Assembly (NCBI RefSeq): GCF_003112775.1
Contig: NZ_BFCH01000018.1
Location: 1,106,362 to 1,170,361 of the forward strand
Direction: 5' to 3'
Length of the DNA: 64,000 nucleotides
From: Mycobacterium montefiorense
GTDB lineage: Bacteria; Actinomycetota; Actinomycetes; Mycobacteriales; Mycobacteriaceae
The stretch's first letter is position 1. The number at the start of each line of letters is the position of its first letter. Both the position numbers and the translations under genes were made by a program. The notes under the pieces were generated by a model, which worked only from the letters and a program-made list of their open reading frames with translations, did no database searches and had not been told where the DNA came from. Positions 17,621 to 27,003 of this stretch are shown here, in pieces.

Positions 17621-18886
17621 TCAGTTGGCTGAGACCACTTTTTGAGCGACCATCGAAAGGCTCTGGTGCAGCGGCTGAATCACCGCGGTCAGCTTCGATG
17701 CGTCGCTGCCCTGCAGCACGGGCGTGTAGGTTCGATAACCGCCCAGTGCCGACGGGTCGCGGTAGCCGTCCAGGACATTGAGCACCGCGCGGAACTGTTG
17801 GTCGATCTGATTGACCAGATTGGCATCGATCTTCTCCAGCCCCGGCCGCAGCGAAGCGTACGCTTGTTGAGCCCCTTCGACATTGCCAGAGAAGTCGACC
17901 AGGTCGATGTGGCTGAAGGCTTCCTCCTCGCCGGTGATCTTGGTGTTCTGCACCTCTTCGATCAAATCGCTTGCGCCGTTGGCCAAGTCCTCTGGCTTGT
18001 ACTGTAGGCCAGCGACCACATCCTTCAATTTCCCTACGTTAGCCACCAATTCGGTACTCAGTGCCTTGGTGCCGGGAGTGATCGCCCCGCCCTGCCAGAG
18101 GTCGCGCTCGATGGCGTGGAAACCCTTCCACCCGACCTTCGCATCGACAGGAGTGGAGGTACGCATGTCGATCAGATAGTCCAGGCTGCCCGCGTTGTCG
18201 CCAACTGCGAAGCCCGGCAGCACAAAACCCTCGACGGTGGATTCCGCACGCTCGTAAAACAGTCGGGCTTTGGCGTAGGCGGCCTTTGAGGCGTCCAGGT
18301 TGCCGGATTGGATCGCCGCATCTAGCGCCTTCACGCCGTCACCGAGCTGACCGATCTGATTGACGATATATGTCGCATAGTCCTTGGTGCCCTGGCTCAG
18401 GATGCTCGCCACCGTGCCCGTCGGTCCTGGCGGTGCCTGACCCGTCACCGTCAGCGTTTGATATTCGGAGCTCGCACCCGGGCAGTACAGCTGATACGAG
18501 CCGCCATCCAGGGTGATTGTGAACGACACCGGGTTCAGGCCGGGAGCGAGGTTCTCCTTCTCCCCGACGATGCGCTGGTCCCTGAGCAACTCCATTTCGG
18601 TGATGCCCGGCGCACTGGTGTTGACCACGGTGAAGGTCACCGGCCCGGCCGGCACGCTGGTGGTGTCCAGTGCACAGCCGTCTTGTCCTCCGGAGTTCGC
18701 CATCGTCACCTTGATGGCGTTCGTCCCGCCGGGTTGATCGGCCTGCCTGGATTTCGAAGGGCTGGACTGCCCGTTCGAGTGGCTGCATGCGGCCACCGGC
18801 AGCACCGTCGCCGCAACAAGAACTGTTGCGGTCAGCCAGAATTCACGAGACCGGCACGTTGCCAGGACGGTGCGATTCGCTATCAC
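17621..18886 (-). CDS. efeO: EfeO, iron-uptake lipoprotein with cupredoxin and peptidase-M75 domains
   Basis: 421 aa from ATG 18886. The signal peptide ends in lipobox VAAC (TVLPVAACSHS), so it is a predicted lipoprotein. Residues about 55-150 are the cupredoxin-like EfeO N-domain (SVPAGPVTFTVVNTS, LDGGSYQLYCPG). The C-terminal imelysin/M75 domain carries the metal motif GWKGFHAIERDLW (H-x-x-E) used by EfeO to bind iron. The start overlaps the efeU end by 44 bp and the stop is 2 bp from efeB, so the three are cotranscribed. Confidence 0.93.
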   Translation of the reverse strand: MIANRTVLATCRSREFWLTATVLVAATVLPVAACSHSNGQSSPSKSRQADQPGGTNAIKVTMANSGGQDGCALDTTSVPAGPVTFTVVNTSAPGITEMELLRDQRIVGEKENLAPGLNPVSFTITLDGGSYQLYCPGASSEYQTLTVTGQAPPGPTGTVASILSQGTKDYATYIVNQIGQLGDGVKALDAAIQSGNLDASKAAYAKARLFYERAESTVEGFVLPGFAVGDNAGSLDYLIDMRTSTPVDAKVGWKGFHAIERDLWQGGAITPGTKALSTELVANVGKLKDVVAGLQYKPEDLANGASDLIEEVQNTKITGEEEAFSHIDLVDFSGNVEGAQQAYASLRPGLEKIDANLVNQIDQQFRAVLNVLDGYRDPSALGGYRTYTPVLQGSDASKLTAVIQPLHQSLSMVAQKVVSAN

Positions 18887-20477
18887 TGGTTTTCCTCTCC
18901 TGTTCAGCTCGCGCGATGCCGCGCATCGAGATTATGGCGCCAACGGCACAAGCCAGCGCAAAGCACGCTAGTACCAACGGAAGCCAGACATTCCATAGCT
19001 GGCGCTCGGCGTGTTTCTGGGCGCTCGCGACGATCTCGGCCGCAGTCGAGCGGTCTTCGGCACCGGACGTCGACCAGTCCGTCGGTAGCCCGCCGAGGCT
19101 GACGGTCTTGGCCCCGGTCAGCCCGCCGCCGGTCAGAATCGCTGTGCGGTTGCTCGTCGCTTGCGCATTTATCACGGAATCGCCTTGCGCGAGCACGGTA
19201 TACACCGTGGTCGTTGACCATTGGCCCCGAAACGGTCCTGGAGTGCGGCCAACCGCGAGTCCGACCGGTAGCCGGCCCCCCGTCATGCTCAGTAACTGAT
19301 CCAGCGTGACCGCCTCCGCGCCATCGGCGCCGGCGGCCTCCGAGCCTTGCCACAGCTGTACCGGCAAGCCGTCCACGGTCTGGTCGCCTACCGGGGCAAG
19401 CGGAATGCTGCGGACGGTCGCGGTGCCCTGCGGGGTGACGGACAGCGCGGGTCCGGGCGATCCGGTCAGCAGCGACACCCGGGCGGTGTGGCCGGTCCGG
19501 TCAGCCACCGTGCGAGCGCGCACGCTCGGCGACGAGCTACCGGCCGGCACCGCGATCGCCAGCACCGCCGCAACGACGACCAGCGCCGCCGAGGCGGCCG
19601 CCAGCAACCGGCACCGAGTTCGCGGCGTCACCGCAAGGCGCGCGGGCCACAGGAAGGCGACAAGCACTGGCGCCGCATACAGCAGCCAGCCCAGCACCTC
19701 GATCAGGCGCGGGTCGGTGGGTATGCCGAACACGCCTGCGAGCAGCGCGCCCAAAACCGACTGGCTCGGTATCCAGGCCGAGAAGTCGAGCATCTGTCGC
19801 TGGCCAATGGTCACCCACCCGGCCTCGTGTGCGGTGCGCAACGCGCCCAGCACCAGTCCGGCGGCGATCAACACCAAGAACACTCCAGTGATCCGGAAAA
19901 AGCGGCCGAGATTGAGCTTCAGGCCACCGAAGTAGAGACCGATGCCCAGCACGATCGCGACCCCGATCCCCACCGCGCCGCCCAGCACGGCGAACCACCG
20001 GTTGCCGTGCGACGTTTCCGCGGCCGCCAACAGAAACACCGACGTCTCAAACCCCTCCTTGAGGACGGCGAGGAACGCCATCACAACGAGCGCGAGCGCA
20101 CCGCCACGGTTCAGCGCCTGTTGAGCTTCGCGTTCGAGTTCTCCCTTGAGCCGCATGGCATTGCGGTTCATCCAGATGATCATCGACGTCACGAACACCA
20201 CGGCTATGGCGTTGATGACGGTCTCCATCATTTCTTGCTGGGCTTGCGGCAGCGTGGCCGAGAACAGATCCAGGCCGACGCCCACCGCAATGCTGATCAG
20301 CACCGCCAAGCCGACGCCGACAAACATCGGACGGGTCGATTGCCCGTTCCGCTTGAGGAAGGCGGCAACGATGCTCACAATGAGCGTCGCCTCCAGGCCT
20401 TCTCGTAGGCCGATGAGGAATGTGCCGAGGAAAACGACGAATACGCCCTGCATGCGTCCGATTCCGGTCCCGCGCAT
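18843..20477 (-). CDS. efeU: EfeU ferrous iron permease (FTR1 family) with long C-terminal extension
   Basis: 544 aa from ATG 20477, which has AAGG five bases upstream; an internal ATG at 20453 (MQGVFVVFLG) is also credible and would leave more leader after the IdeR box. Iron-transport motifs REGLEATLIV (helix 1) and KEGFETSVF (helix 4) carry the conserved E-x-x-E pairs. Typical EfeU is about 280 aa. Here seven helices are followed by ~210 mostly soluble residues rich in Thr/Val/Gly (about 315-500) and one more membrane segment (LWNVWLPLVLACFALACAVGAII), then a cytoplasmic tail. The extension is presumably extracytoplasmic. Confidence 0.92.
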   Translation of the reverse strand: MRGTGIGRMQGVFVVFLGTFLIGLREGLEATLIVSIVAAFLKRNGQSTRPMFVGVGLAVLISIAVGVGLDLFSATLPQAQQEMMETVINAIAVVFVTSMIIWMNRNAMRLKGELEREAQQALNRGGALALVVMAFLAVLKEGFETSVFLLAAAETSHGNRWFAVLGGAVGIGVAIVLGIGLYFGGLKLNLGRFFRITGVFLVLIAAGLVLGALRTAHEAGWVTIGQRQMLDFSAWIPSQSVLGALLAGVFGIPTDPRLIEVLGWLLYAAPVLVAFLWPARLAVTPRTRCRLLAAASAALVVVAAVLAIAVPAGSSSPSVRARTVADRTGHTARVSLLTGSPGPALSVTPQGTATVRSIPLAPVGDQTVDGLPVQLWQGSEAAGADGAEAVTLDQLLSMTGGRLPVGLAVGRTPGPFRGQWSTTTVYTVLAQGDSVINAQATSNRTAILTGGGLTGAKTVSLGGLPTDWSTSGAEDRSTAAEIVASAQKHAERQLWNVWLPLVLACFALACAVGAIISMRGIARAEQERKTSDSESHRPGNVPVS

Positions 20478-20485
20478 CGGAACCT

Positions 20486-20504
20486 TCGACTTAGCCTAAC
20501 CTAA
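20486..20504 (-). promoter_or_regulatory. IdeR-like iron box
   Basis: Minus-strand TTAGGTTAGGCTAAGTCGA matches 15 of 19 positions of the IdeR consensus TTAGGTTAGGCTAACCTAA, including the first 14 without error. It lies 8 bp before the first possible efeU start and predicts iron-dependent repression of efeUOB. Confidence 0.8.
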
Positions 20505-20594
20505 CTTTCGGTCGTAATTAAGGCATCGCTTCTGCCCGATCGTTCTGCCAATGTCGTAGGCAATGGACGTTTCACCGGCATAGGAGTGCACACG

Positions 20595-21338
20595 ATGAAG
20601 ATCGCCGTAGCCGGCGGGACCGGGAAAACGGGACGCCTCGTGGTCAAGCGCCTCACCCGCGACGGTCACCAGCCCGTCGTGCTTGCCCGTGGGCAGGGAG
20701 TCGATCTGGTGCAGGGGCACGGGCTCGACGACGCGCTGCGCGGAGTCGACGTCGTCATCGATGTTTCCGACCTCAAAACGACCAGCGCGAAGAAGTCGAT
20801 TCACTTTTTCCGGACCGCAACGGCCAACTTGCTCAAATCCGCCGCACGCAACGATGTGAGGCATCACATCGTGTTGTCTATCATCGGAATCGACCGAGTG
20901 CGCAGCGCCTACTACCTGGGCAAGCTCGCGCAGGAGCAGGAAGTCATGGCGGGCCCAGTGCCATGGACCATTTTGCGCACCACCCAATTTCACGAATTTG
21001 CGCAGCAGATTCTCGATCAAGTGCCCGGGCCTATCGCATTGATTCCGCAGATGCAGAGCCAGCCAATAGCGATGCGCGAAGTATCGGACCGACTCTGTGA
21101 ACTGGCGGCGGGCAGCCCACAACAGCAGATAGTCGAGCTCGCGGGACCAAAGGTGGAGTCCATGATCGACATGACCCGAAGGCTGATCGCGCGCCGAGGA
21201 CAGCATCGCCCGGTGGTTCCACTGCGGCTACCCGGGCGTGCGTTCAGAGCAATGGCGAATGGGGCGCTGTTACCGCAGGCACCGGGACCCCGCGGCACTG
21301 AAACCTACGAGCAATGGCTCGCCGGCATCGGCAGCTAG
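20595..21338 (+). CDS. NAD(P)-binding atypical SDR (NmrA-like)
   Basis: 247 aa from ATG 20595, with GGAGTG upstream; a GTG three codons earlier is less likely. The Rossmann motif AVAGGTGKTGRLVVKRL starts at residue 4. HHIVLSIIGIDRV and WTILRTTQFHEFA are typical of SDR_a5/NmrA-like proteins, which bind NAD(P)H and act as reductases or redox sensors; there is no classical Y-x-x-x-K. It is divergent from efeU, with the IdeR-like box between, so it could share iron control, though the box sits closer to efeU. Confidence 0.8.
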   Translation: MKIAVAGGTGKTGRLVVKRLTRDGHQPVVLARGQGVDLVQGHGLDDALRGVDVVIDVSDLKTTSAKKSIHFFRTATANLLKSAARNDVRHHIVLSIIGIDRVRSAYYLGKLAQEQEVMAGPVPWTILRTTQFHEFAQQILDQVPGPIALIPQMQSQPIAMREVSDRLCELAAGSPQQQIVELAGPKVESMIDMTRRLIARRGQHRPVVPLRLPGRAFRAMANGALLPQAPGPRGTETYEQWLAGIGS

Positions 21339-21427
21339 TCCGCTTCGCCGGGAGGACAACAGATGTCAAAGACGAACCTGGGCAGGCGCAATGTCACATC
21401 TACCGACGTTGCGCCGTCATAGATGTC

Positions 21428-21844
21428 ATGAACTCCTTCCTCTACCGCACGTGTCTGTTTGTGCTAACGCTGTCGGGCGTCTTTGTGGGCTGCTGGGCCT
21501 ACTTCGCTCCGCTGAATTGGTACAACACTTTCCCCGGTATGGGCCTGCGATGGTTGCCTGTCCTCGGCCCGTACAACGAGCATCTCGTCAAAGACGTCGG
21601 CTCGATGTATCTGGCCTTGACCGTCCTGAGTGCCCTGACGCTCGTCTATCTCTCGAATCGGACGCTACGGATTGTCACAGCGGTGAGCTGGACGACGTTC
21701 AATCTGTTGCATCTGATCTACCACCTGACGATGCTGCACATGTATGGAACCCGCGACGCCGTCCTCAACGTGATCGCTCTGGGCGGGGTTCTGCTTTGCT
21801 CGATGGCGCTGGGTCTCCCAGCGCGGCCGAATCGGCCGAAATGA
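21428..21844 (+). CDS. small four-helix membrane protein of unknown function
   Basis: 138 aa from ATG 21428. Hydrophobic segments lie at about 5-27 (YRTCLFVLTLSGVFVGCWAY), 55-76 (VGSMYLALTVLSALTLVYL), 83-106 and 112-132 (VLNVIALGGVLLCSMALGL). The first loop carries WYNTFPGMGLRWLPVLGPYNEHLVKD. No family name is recognised. It follows the NmrA-like gene by 89 bp on the same strand and may be cotranscribed. The position and N-P/Y motifs recall DUF4345-type proteins, but this is not certain. Confidence 0.7.
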   Translation: MNSFLYRTCLFVLTLSGVFVGCWAYFAPLNWYNTFPGMGLRWLPVLGPYNEHLVKDVGSMYLALTVLSALTLVYLSNRTLRIVTAVSWTTFNLLHLIYHLTMLHMYGTRDAVLNVIALGGVLLCSMALGLPARPNRPK

Positions 21845-21898
21845 GTTCCCCCGAAACGCATTTGGCGCAAGACGTGTCCGGCAATTGGGCCGAGCCGA

Positions 21899-22732
21899 TC
21901 AGCGGCCAGGCTCCGTCACGAAATCGATGAGTTCTTCGACTTTGCTGATCAGCGCGGGTTCCAGATCATTCCAGTCGCGCACCCGCGACCGGATGCGCCG
22001 CCATGCCCTGGCGACGTCGGCCTGGTCGGCGTGCGGCAAACGGAGCGCCTGGCACGCGCCGTGCTTCCATTCGATGTGACGCGGCACGTCGGGCCAGGCC
22101 GTCAGGCCGAGTCGCTGCGGCTTCACCGCCTGCCAGATGTCTACATAGGGATGGCCGACGACCAGGGTGTCGGGGCCGCCCGGCCCCCGGCGCACAGCCT
22201 CGGCGATCCTGGCCTCTTTCGAACCCGTGACAAGGTGGTCGACCAGAACGCCGAGCCGGCGGCCCGGGCCGGGGGCAAACTCCGCGACGATGCCGACGAG
22301 ATCATCCACGCCGCCGAGGTGCTCGACGACGACACCTTCGATGCGCAGGTCCTCGCCCCAGACCTGGGCGATGAGTTCCGCGTCGTGGCGGCCTTCGACA
22401 TAGATACGACTGGCTCTCGCGACACGAGCGCGAGAGCCGGGTACCGCGACGGAGCCCGATGCCGTCCGGCTCGTGGCTGCGGGCGCCGCGCGGCGCGGTT
22501 CGGTGAGGATCACCGGACGGCCCTCCAGCAGGTAGCCGGGCCCCAGCGGGAAGCCACGGACGTGGCCATGGCGGTCTTCCAAGTCGATGCGTCCGTACTC
22601 GACCCTGACCACCGCACCGACATAACCGGTCTCGACATCCTCGACGACAAGACCCAGATCAGCGGGGTGTTCGGTAGAGCGCGGCTTGCGCCGACCGGCA
22701 GCCAGCACGTCGGTTCCGTAGCGATCCATCAC
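21899..22732 (-). CDS. DUF3097 family protein
   Basis: 277 aa from ATG 22732 (second Met at 22729). Recognised as DUF3097 from the N-terminal SH3-like segment (DLGLVVEDVETGYVGAVVRVEYGRIDLEDRHGHVRGFPLGPGYLLEGRPV) and the central EGRHDAELIAQVWGEDLRIEGVVVEHLGGVDDL, a Toprim-like E-G-x-x-D element. The C-terminal VGHPYVDIWQAVKP has the Toprim D-x-D-like end. Actinobacterial and uncharacterised; nucleic-acid transactions are an inference from the Toprim resemblance. It is divergent from the DUF3349 gene. Confidence 0.85.
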   Translation of the reverse strand: MMDRYGTDVLAAGRRKPRSTEHPADLGLVVEDVETGYVGAVVRVEYGRIDLEDRHGHVRGFPLGPGYLLEGRPVILTEPRRAAPAATSRTASGSVAVPGSRARVARASRIYVEGRHDAELIAQVWGEDLRIEGVVVEHLGGVDDLVGIVAEFAPGPGRRLGVLVDHLVTGSKEARIAEAVRRGPGGPDTLVVGHPYVDIWQAVKPQRLGLTAWPDVPRHIEWKHGACQALRLPHADQADVARAWRRIRSRVRDWNDLEPALISKVEELIDFVTEPGR

Positions 22733-22913
22733 GCGGCAATACTAGGAACGCCCACGACCGAAACTCGTGACCGGCGCGCCCATGGATGGGCGCAAAGGAA
22801 TCGGAAAGATTGACGCACTGGCTGTAAGGACCGCGTTGCTTTACCGAAAAAACGACGTGGCCGCTGCTAACTTACTTGGAGCGCTTGACGGCGCGAGGTA
22901 ATGAGGTGGAAGC

Positions 22914-23201
22914 ATGGGGATGCCCGATCTGGTGTCGAGGGCTGTCGCGTTTCTGCGCGCCGGCTACCCGGCTGAAATGCCGCTGAGCGGCTACCTGCCG
23001 ATGGCGGCGCTGTTGCCCCGGCGCGTGACCGATGACGAGATCGTCATCATCGCAGGCGAATTCATCGCGCGGGGAACGTCTCCCATCACCGCCGTCGATA
23101 TCGGAGTCGCGATCTTTCGGATCACCAACGCACTGCCCTCACTGGATGACATTCAGCGCGTCGAGCGTCGCCTCGACGTGATTGGGTGCGCGCGGCGCTA
23201 G
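22914..23201 (+). CDS. DUF3349 family protein
   Basis: 95 aa from ATG 22914, with GAGGTGG upstream. The sequence PDLVSRAVAFLRAGYPAEMP, the central PLLPRR-like ALLPRRVTDDEIVIIAGEF and IGVAIFRITNALPSLDDIQRVERRL are characteristic of the small helical DUF3349 family restricted to actinobacteria. Function unknown. Its end overlaps the convergent patatin gene by 4 bp. Confidence 0.88.
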   Translation: MGMPDLVSRAVAFLRAGYPAEMPLSGYLPMAALLPRRVTDDEIVIIAGEFIARGTSPITAVDIGVAIFRITNALPSLDDIQRVERRLDVIGCARR

Positions 23202-24154
23202 TCCCCTGCGACTGGTCCCCCACACGCCTGAAGATAGTCGGCATAGTTCCAGGTCTTCAAGAACTCCTGACCCGCGAGCAATCCTCGGCGGTAGAGAGCA
23301 TCGCGTTGTTCGGCGGTGATGTCGAAGTCGATCGGGCTCACCTCATCGGACGGAACGAAGATGGTGCGCCTCACCGTGCACGGATCGTCGATGTAGGCGT
23401 TGTCCTGATTGCTCACCAATGTCTCGATTGCGGCAATGCCCAACGACACCGGCCCATGCACGGGATGCGTGGGCGGGATGCCGGGCCGCGCCGATAGCCG
23501 GATCCCGAATGTCGGCCACCGCGGCTGAGCCCGGTCGAACAGCTCCACGGGAAAGCTCGACAACAAGCCGCCGTCGACCCAGGTGGCACTGCCCACCCGC
23601 ACCGGCTCGAACACGTAGGGAATCGCCGCCGAGGCGTGCACCGCGCGTGCCACTGGGAATTCGTTCGGGTCGATCCCGTACGAATCGAGGTCCCACGGAA
23701 TGCGGACCAACCGGCGCCGGGACAGATCACTCGCGGTGACGACCAGCGACCACGCGAATTGTTCGGGTCCCTCACCGGTGCGCAGGTCGCCGAAGGTCCG
23801 CACACCCAGGTCAGCGAGCAGACCGGCCAGCAGGTGCTCGAGATAGGCGCCGCGGTAGACGCCATCTGATACCAGCAATGAGAGTCCCCCGCCGATGAGT
23901 GGAACACGCCCGATTAAGTTGCGGTCCAAGAACTTTCGGTAGTCAAGCGAGCGCATAATCTCGGCGAGCCGGGTCAGCGGTTCGCCGGCCGCTTGCAGGG
24001 CTGCCACCAGCGAGGCAACGATCGCGCCCGCGCTTGTCCCGGCGACGCGAGGAAAGCGGTAGCCGGCCGCAGCGAGCGCGTCCACCGCCCCGACCAGCCC
24101 AATGCCCCGAACGCCGCCGCCTTGGCACACCAGGTCGACCGAGTCCGTGCTCAC
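23198..24154 (-). CDS. patatin-like phospholipase (Rv2037c-like)
   Basis: 318 aa from GTG 24154, overlapping the ABC ATPase stop as GTGA. The patatin oxyanion element is GGGVRGIGLVGA (residues about 12-23), the nucleophile elbow is GTSAGA and the catalytic Asp is in WVDGGLLSSFP, so the Ser-Asp dyad is complete. Predicted lipid acyl hydrolase. Its coupling to a sugar ABC importer matches the M. tuberculosis Rv2037c-Rv2041c order. Confidence 0.9.
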   Translation of the reverse strand: MSTDSVDLVCQGGGVRGIGLVGAVDALAAAGYRFPRVAGTSAGAIVASLVAALQAAGEPLTRLAEIMRSLDYRKFLDRNLIGRVPLIGGGLSLLVSDGVYRGAYLEHLLAGLLADLGVRTFGDLRTGEGPEQFAWSLVVTASDLSRRRLVRIPWDLDSYGIDPNEFPVARAVHASAAIPYVFEPVRVGSATWVDGGLLSSFPVELFDRAQPRWPTFGIRLSARPGIPPTHPVHGPVSLGIAAIETLVSNQDNAYIDDPCTVRRTIFVPSDEVSPIDFDITAEQRDALYRRGLLAGQEFLKTWNYADYLQACGGPVAGD

Positions 24155-25221
24155 GAGAGCCGCTCGCCGTCGATCCCGAAGAAATGCAGTTGTCCGGGTT
24201 CCGGATGCAACCGAACCCTGCTGCCTTTCTGCGGCGGATTGTGACCGTCGACGCGCGCAACGACGTTTTGTGCGATTACCTTGCCGGCGTCCGCGATTCG
24301 GCCATACAGGTAGGCGTCCGCCCCGAGCTCCTCGACCACGTCGACCTCCATTTCCACCCCAAGGCTGCCCAGTTCAAAGTGTTCCGGACGAACCCCGACC
24401 ACGACCTCACGTGCCGCGCTTCTGATTTCACGCGGCAGCCGGATCGGCCAATCCCCGAGCGAGACAGCGGAATCAACAATGGGGAGAGTGAACAGATTCA
24501 TCGCCGGAGATCCGATGAATCCGGCGACAAAGACGTTGGCCGGGTTCCGGTAGAGCTCGCGCGGCGCCGCGAACTGTTGCAATATGCCGTCGCGCAGGAC
24601 TGCGACACGATCGCCCATCGTCATGGCCTCGACCTGGTCATGAGTGACATAGACCGTGGTGGTTTTGAGCCGACGCTGCAAGGCGGCGATCTGATTGCGG
24701 GTCTGCACGCGTAATTTCGCATCGAGACTGGACAACGGCTCGTCCATCAAAAACACCTGTGGGCGTCGCACGATTGCGCGTCCCATCGCCACCCGCTGGC
24801 GTTGGCCACCGGAGAGATCTTTGGGTTTTCGGTCCAGGTATGGCTGCAAGTCAAGCAATTTCGCCGCGTCCAGCACCCGCTCGCGGATCTCGGCTTTCGG
24901 GGTTTTGGCGATCTTGAGCGCGAAGCCCATGTTCTGGGCCACCGTCATGTGCGGATAGAGGGCGTAGTTCTGGAACACCATGGCTACGTCGCGATCTTTG
25001 GGATCGACGTTGGTGACGTCGCGATCGCCAATCCGAACGCGTCCGGCGTCCAGGGTTTCCAATCCGGCCACCATCCGCAGCGAAGTCGTCTTGCCACAAC
25101 CCGATGGCCCAACCAGAACCACGAACTCTCCGTCATCGACCGACAAATCGAGACCGTCCAGGGCCGGCCGATCCGCACCCGGATAGCGCCGCGTTGCCTG
25201 CTCGAAGCTCACCGAAGCCAC
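24151..25221 (-). CDS. sugar ABC transporter ATP-binding protein (MalK/UgpC type, Rv2038c-like)
   Basis: 356 aa from GTG 25221, two bases past the stop of the upstream permease. Walker A is GPSGCGKTT, Q-loop VFQNYALYPHMT, signature LSGGQRQRVAMGRA, Walker B VFLMDEPLSSLDA and switch His VYVTHDQVEAM. The C-terminal ~130 residues (ARGVRPEHFE-like VVVGVRPEHFELG) are the TOBE/regulatory domain of MalK-type ATPases. It powers uptake through the two adjacent permeases. Substrate not determined by sequence. Confidence 0.95.
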   Translation of the reverse strand: MASVSFEQATRRYPGADRPALDGLDLSVDDGEFVVLVGPSGCGKTTSLRMVAGLETLDAGRVRIGDRDVTNVDPKDRDVAMVFQNYALYPHMTVAQNMGFALKIAKTPKAEIRERVLDAAKLLDLQPYLDRKPKDLSGGQRQRVAMGRAIVRRPQVFLMDEPLSSLDAKLRVQTRNQIAALQRRLKTTTVYVTHDQVEAMTMGDRVAVLRDGILQQFAAPRELYRNPANVFVAGFIGSPAMNLFTLPIVDSAVSLGDWPIRLPREIRSAAREVVVGVRPEHFELGSLGVEMEVDVVEELGADAYLYGRIADAGKVIAQNVVARVDGHNPPQKGSRVRLHPEPGQLHFFGIDGERLS

Positions 25222-25223
25222 CG

Positions 25224-26066
25224 TTACCCACTCATTCCGGTCACCGCGATACCACGGACGAACGAACGTTGGGCGACCGCGTAGATGATGACCAACGGCA
25301 CCATGATCAGCATCGAAGCCGCCATGATGATCGGCCAGCGCGCGACGTATTCGCCCCGCAACCGGACCAGGCCCAGCGTCAACGTGGCCAGGCTGTTGCG
25401 CTGGAGCATCAGCAACGGCCACAGGAAGTCGTTCCAGACGTTGACCCAGGTGAGCACGGCGAGCACCATCACCGCGGGCCTGGCGTGGGGCAACAGAATC
25501 CGCCAGTAGATCTGCCACGGCGAGCAACCGTCGAGAATTGCCGCCTCCTCGAGATCGGTTGGCAGCGTTTGGAAGAACTGCCGCATGAGATAGGTGCCGA
25601 ACGCACTGCCGAACAAGCCCGGCACGATCATCGACCAGGGAGTGTCCACCCAGCCGGCGATCCGCATCATGATGAACTGTGGGATCACGGTGACGGTCAG
25701 CGGGACCATCAGGGTGCCGAGGTACAACACAAAAAGCGTGTCACGGCCGCGAAACTGCAGGCGCGCGAAGGCATATCCGGCCAGTGAGCAAAAGAAGACC
25801 TGTCCGGCTGTGACGCATCCGGCATACAGCACGGTATTGAAGAACATTCGCCAAAAGGGCATCACCGCGAACACCTCGGTGTAATTCGACCACCGGGGGT
25901 GGGCAGGTAGCAGCTTCGCCTCGCTGATCTCACCTTCCCTTTTCAGCGAGCCCGAAACTGCCCAGGCAATCGGGAACAGCCAACACCACGCGATGCCGAC
26001 CAGCGCAGCGTAGACCGGAACAGCGCGAAGCACGCTGCGCTTGACCACACGCTCAGCTAAGGCCAC
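25224..26066 (-). CDS. sugar ABC transporter permease (MalG/UgpE type, Rv2039c-like)
   Basis: 280 aa from ATG 26066, overlapping the end of the first permease gene by 14 bases. Six membrane segments and the EAA loop EEAAILDGCSPWQIYWRILLPHARPAVMVLA, which docks on the ATPase. The N-terminal YAALVGIAWCWLFPIAWAVSGSLK is the usual first helix of MalG-type subunits. Confidence 0.93.
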   Translation of the reverse strand: MALAERVVKRSVLRAVPVYAALVGIAWCWLFPIAWAVSGSLKREGEISEAKLLPAHPRWSNYTEVFAVMPFWRMFFNTVLYAGCVTAGQVFFCSLAGYAFARLQFRGRDTLFVLYLGTLMVPLTVTVIPQFIMMRIAGWVDTPWSMIVPGLFGSAFGTYLMRQFFQTLPTDLEEAAILDGCSPWQIYWRILLPHARPAVMVLAVLTWVNVWNDFLWPLLMLQRNSLATLTLGLVRLRGEYVARWPIIMAASMLIMVPLVIIYAVAQRSFVRGIAVTGMSG

Positions 26067-27003
26067 GGGATGCCTCCAAGGAACGCTGCCGGGTGATCCG
26101 CAATTGCAGCACGGTCAGCACCAGCAGGATGGCGAACATAACCCATGCCAGTGCCGAAGCATAGCCGAATTCCAGAAAGGAGAAGGCGTGCTGAAACAGC
26201 ATGATGCCCAAGACATAAGTCGACGTTTCCGGACCACCGTTGGCCCCGTTGAGCACATAGACCACGTCAAACGCCTGAAACGCGTGGATGATTGAAATGA
26301 CGACGACAAAAGAGATCGCCCCACGGATCAGCGGCAGCGTGATGAATGCGAATTGGCGGACTTCGCCAGCACCGTCGATCTTTGCTGCCTCGTAGAGAGT
26401 TTCCGGAACTCCTTGCATTGCGGCCAACAAGATGACGGTAGCGAACGGAACGCTCCGCCACACACTGATGGCGCACAGCGACGTCATCGCCCAGTCGGGG
26501 TCGACCAGCCACGGGACCGGGCCGAGCCCAACCCAACCGAGCATGATGTTGAGCAACCCATTGTCGGTGTTGAAGACGAACTGCCACACGACGGCCATCA
26601 CCACCGACGAGATGGCGAGCGGCATGAAGACGATTGTCCGGAAAATCGCGATGCCCTTGACTTTTCGGTTCAGCACGCCGGCCACGACGAGACTGATGAG
26701 AACGGTCGGCACAACCGTTCCGAGCGTAAAGACCACAGTGTTGCGAATCGCGATGAGGAACAGCGGATCAGAGGTGAACAGATTTTCGAAGTTCGCCCAC
26801 CCCACGAACTTTGGCGGATTGAACACATCCCACTGCTGAAAGCTCATGTACAACGAGAAGCCGAGCGGGAAGAGCATGAACACCGTGACCGCGAGCAGGT
26901 TCGGTGCGACAAACAGGCGCCCTGCCCATGCACGTCGGCGCCAAGGACGCAGTCCCTTGGGCAATGTCTCGCCGACCGGCGTGGATTCAGCGGTTGAGAT
27001 CAT
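26053..27003 (-). CDS. sugar ABC transporter permease (MalF/UgpA type, Rv2040c-like)
   Basis: 316 aa from ATG 27003, which overlaps the binding-protein stop as ATGA. The first helix is LFVAPNLLAVTVFMLFPLGFSLYMSF, followed by the FNPPKFVGWANFENLF loop typical of sugar permeases. EAA loop: YEAAKIDGAGEVRQFAFITLPLIRGAISFV. It pairs with the MalG-type subunit downstream. Confidence 0.93.
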   Translation of the reverse strand: MISTAESTPVGETLPKGLRPWRRRAWAGRLFVAPNLLAVTVFMLFPLGFSLYMSFQQWDVFNPPKFVGWANFENLFTSDPLFLIAIRNTVVFTLGTVVPTVLISLVVAGVLNRKVKGIAIFRTIVFMPLAISSVVMAVVWQFVFNTDNGLLNIMLGWVGLGPVPWLVDPDWAMTSLCAISVWRSVPFATVILLAAMQGVPETLYEAAKIDGAGEVRQFAFITLPLIRGAISFVVVISIIHAFQAFDVVYVLNGANGGPETSTYVLGIMLFQHAFSFLEFGYASALAWVMFAILLVLTVLQLRITRQRSLEASRGLS

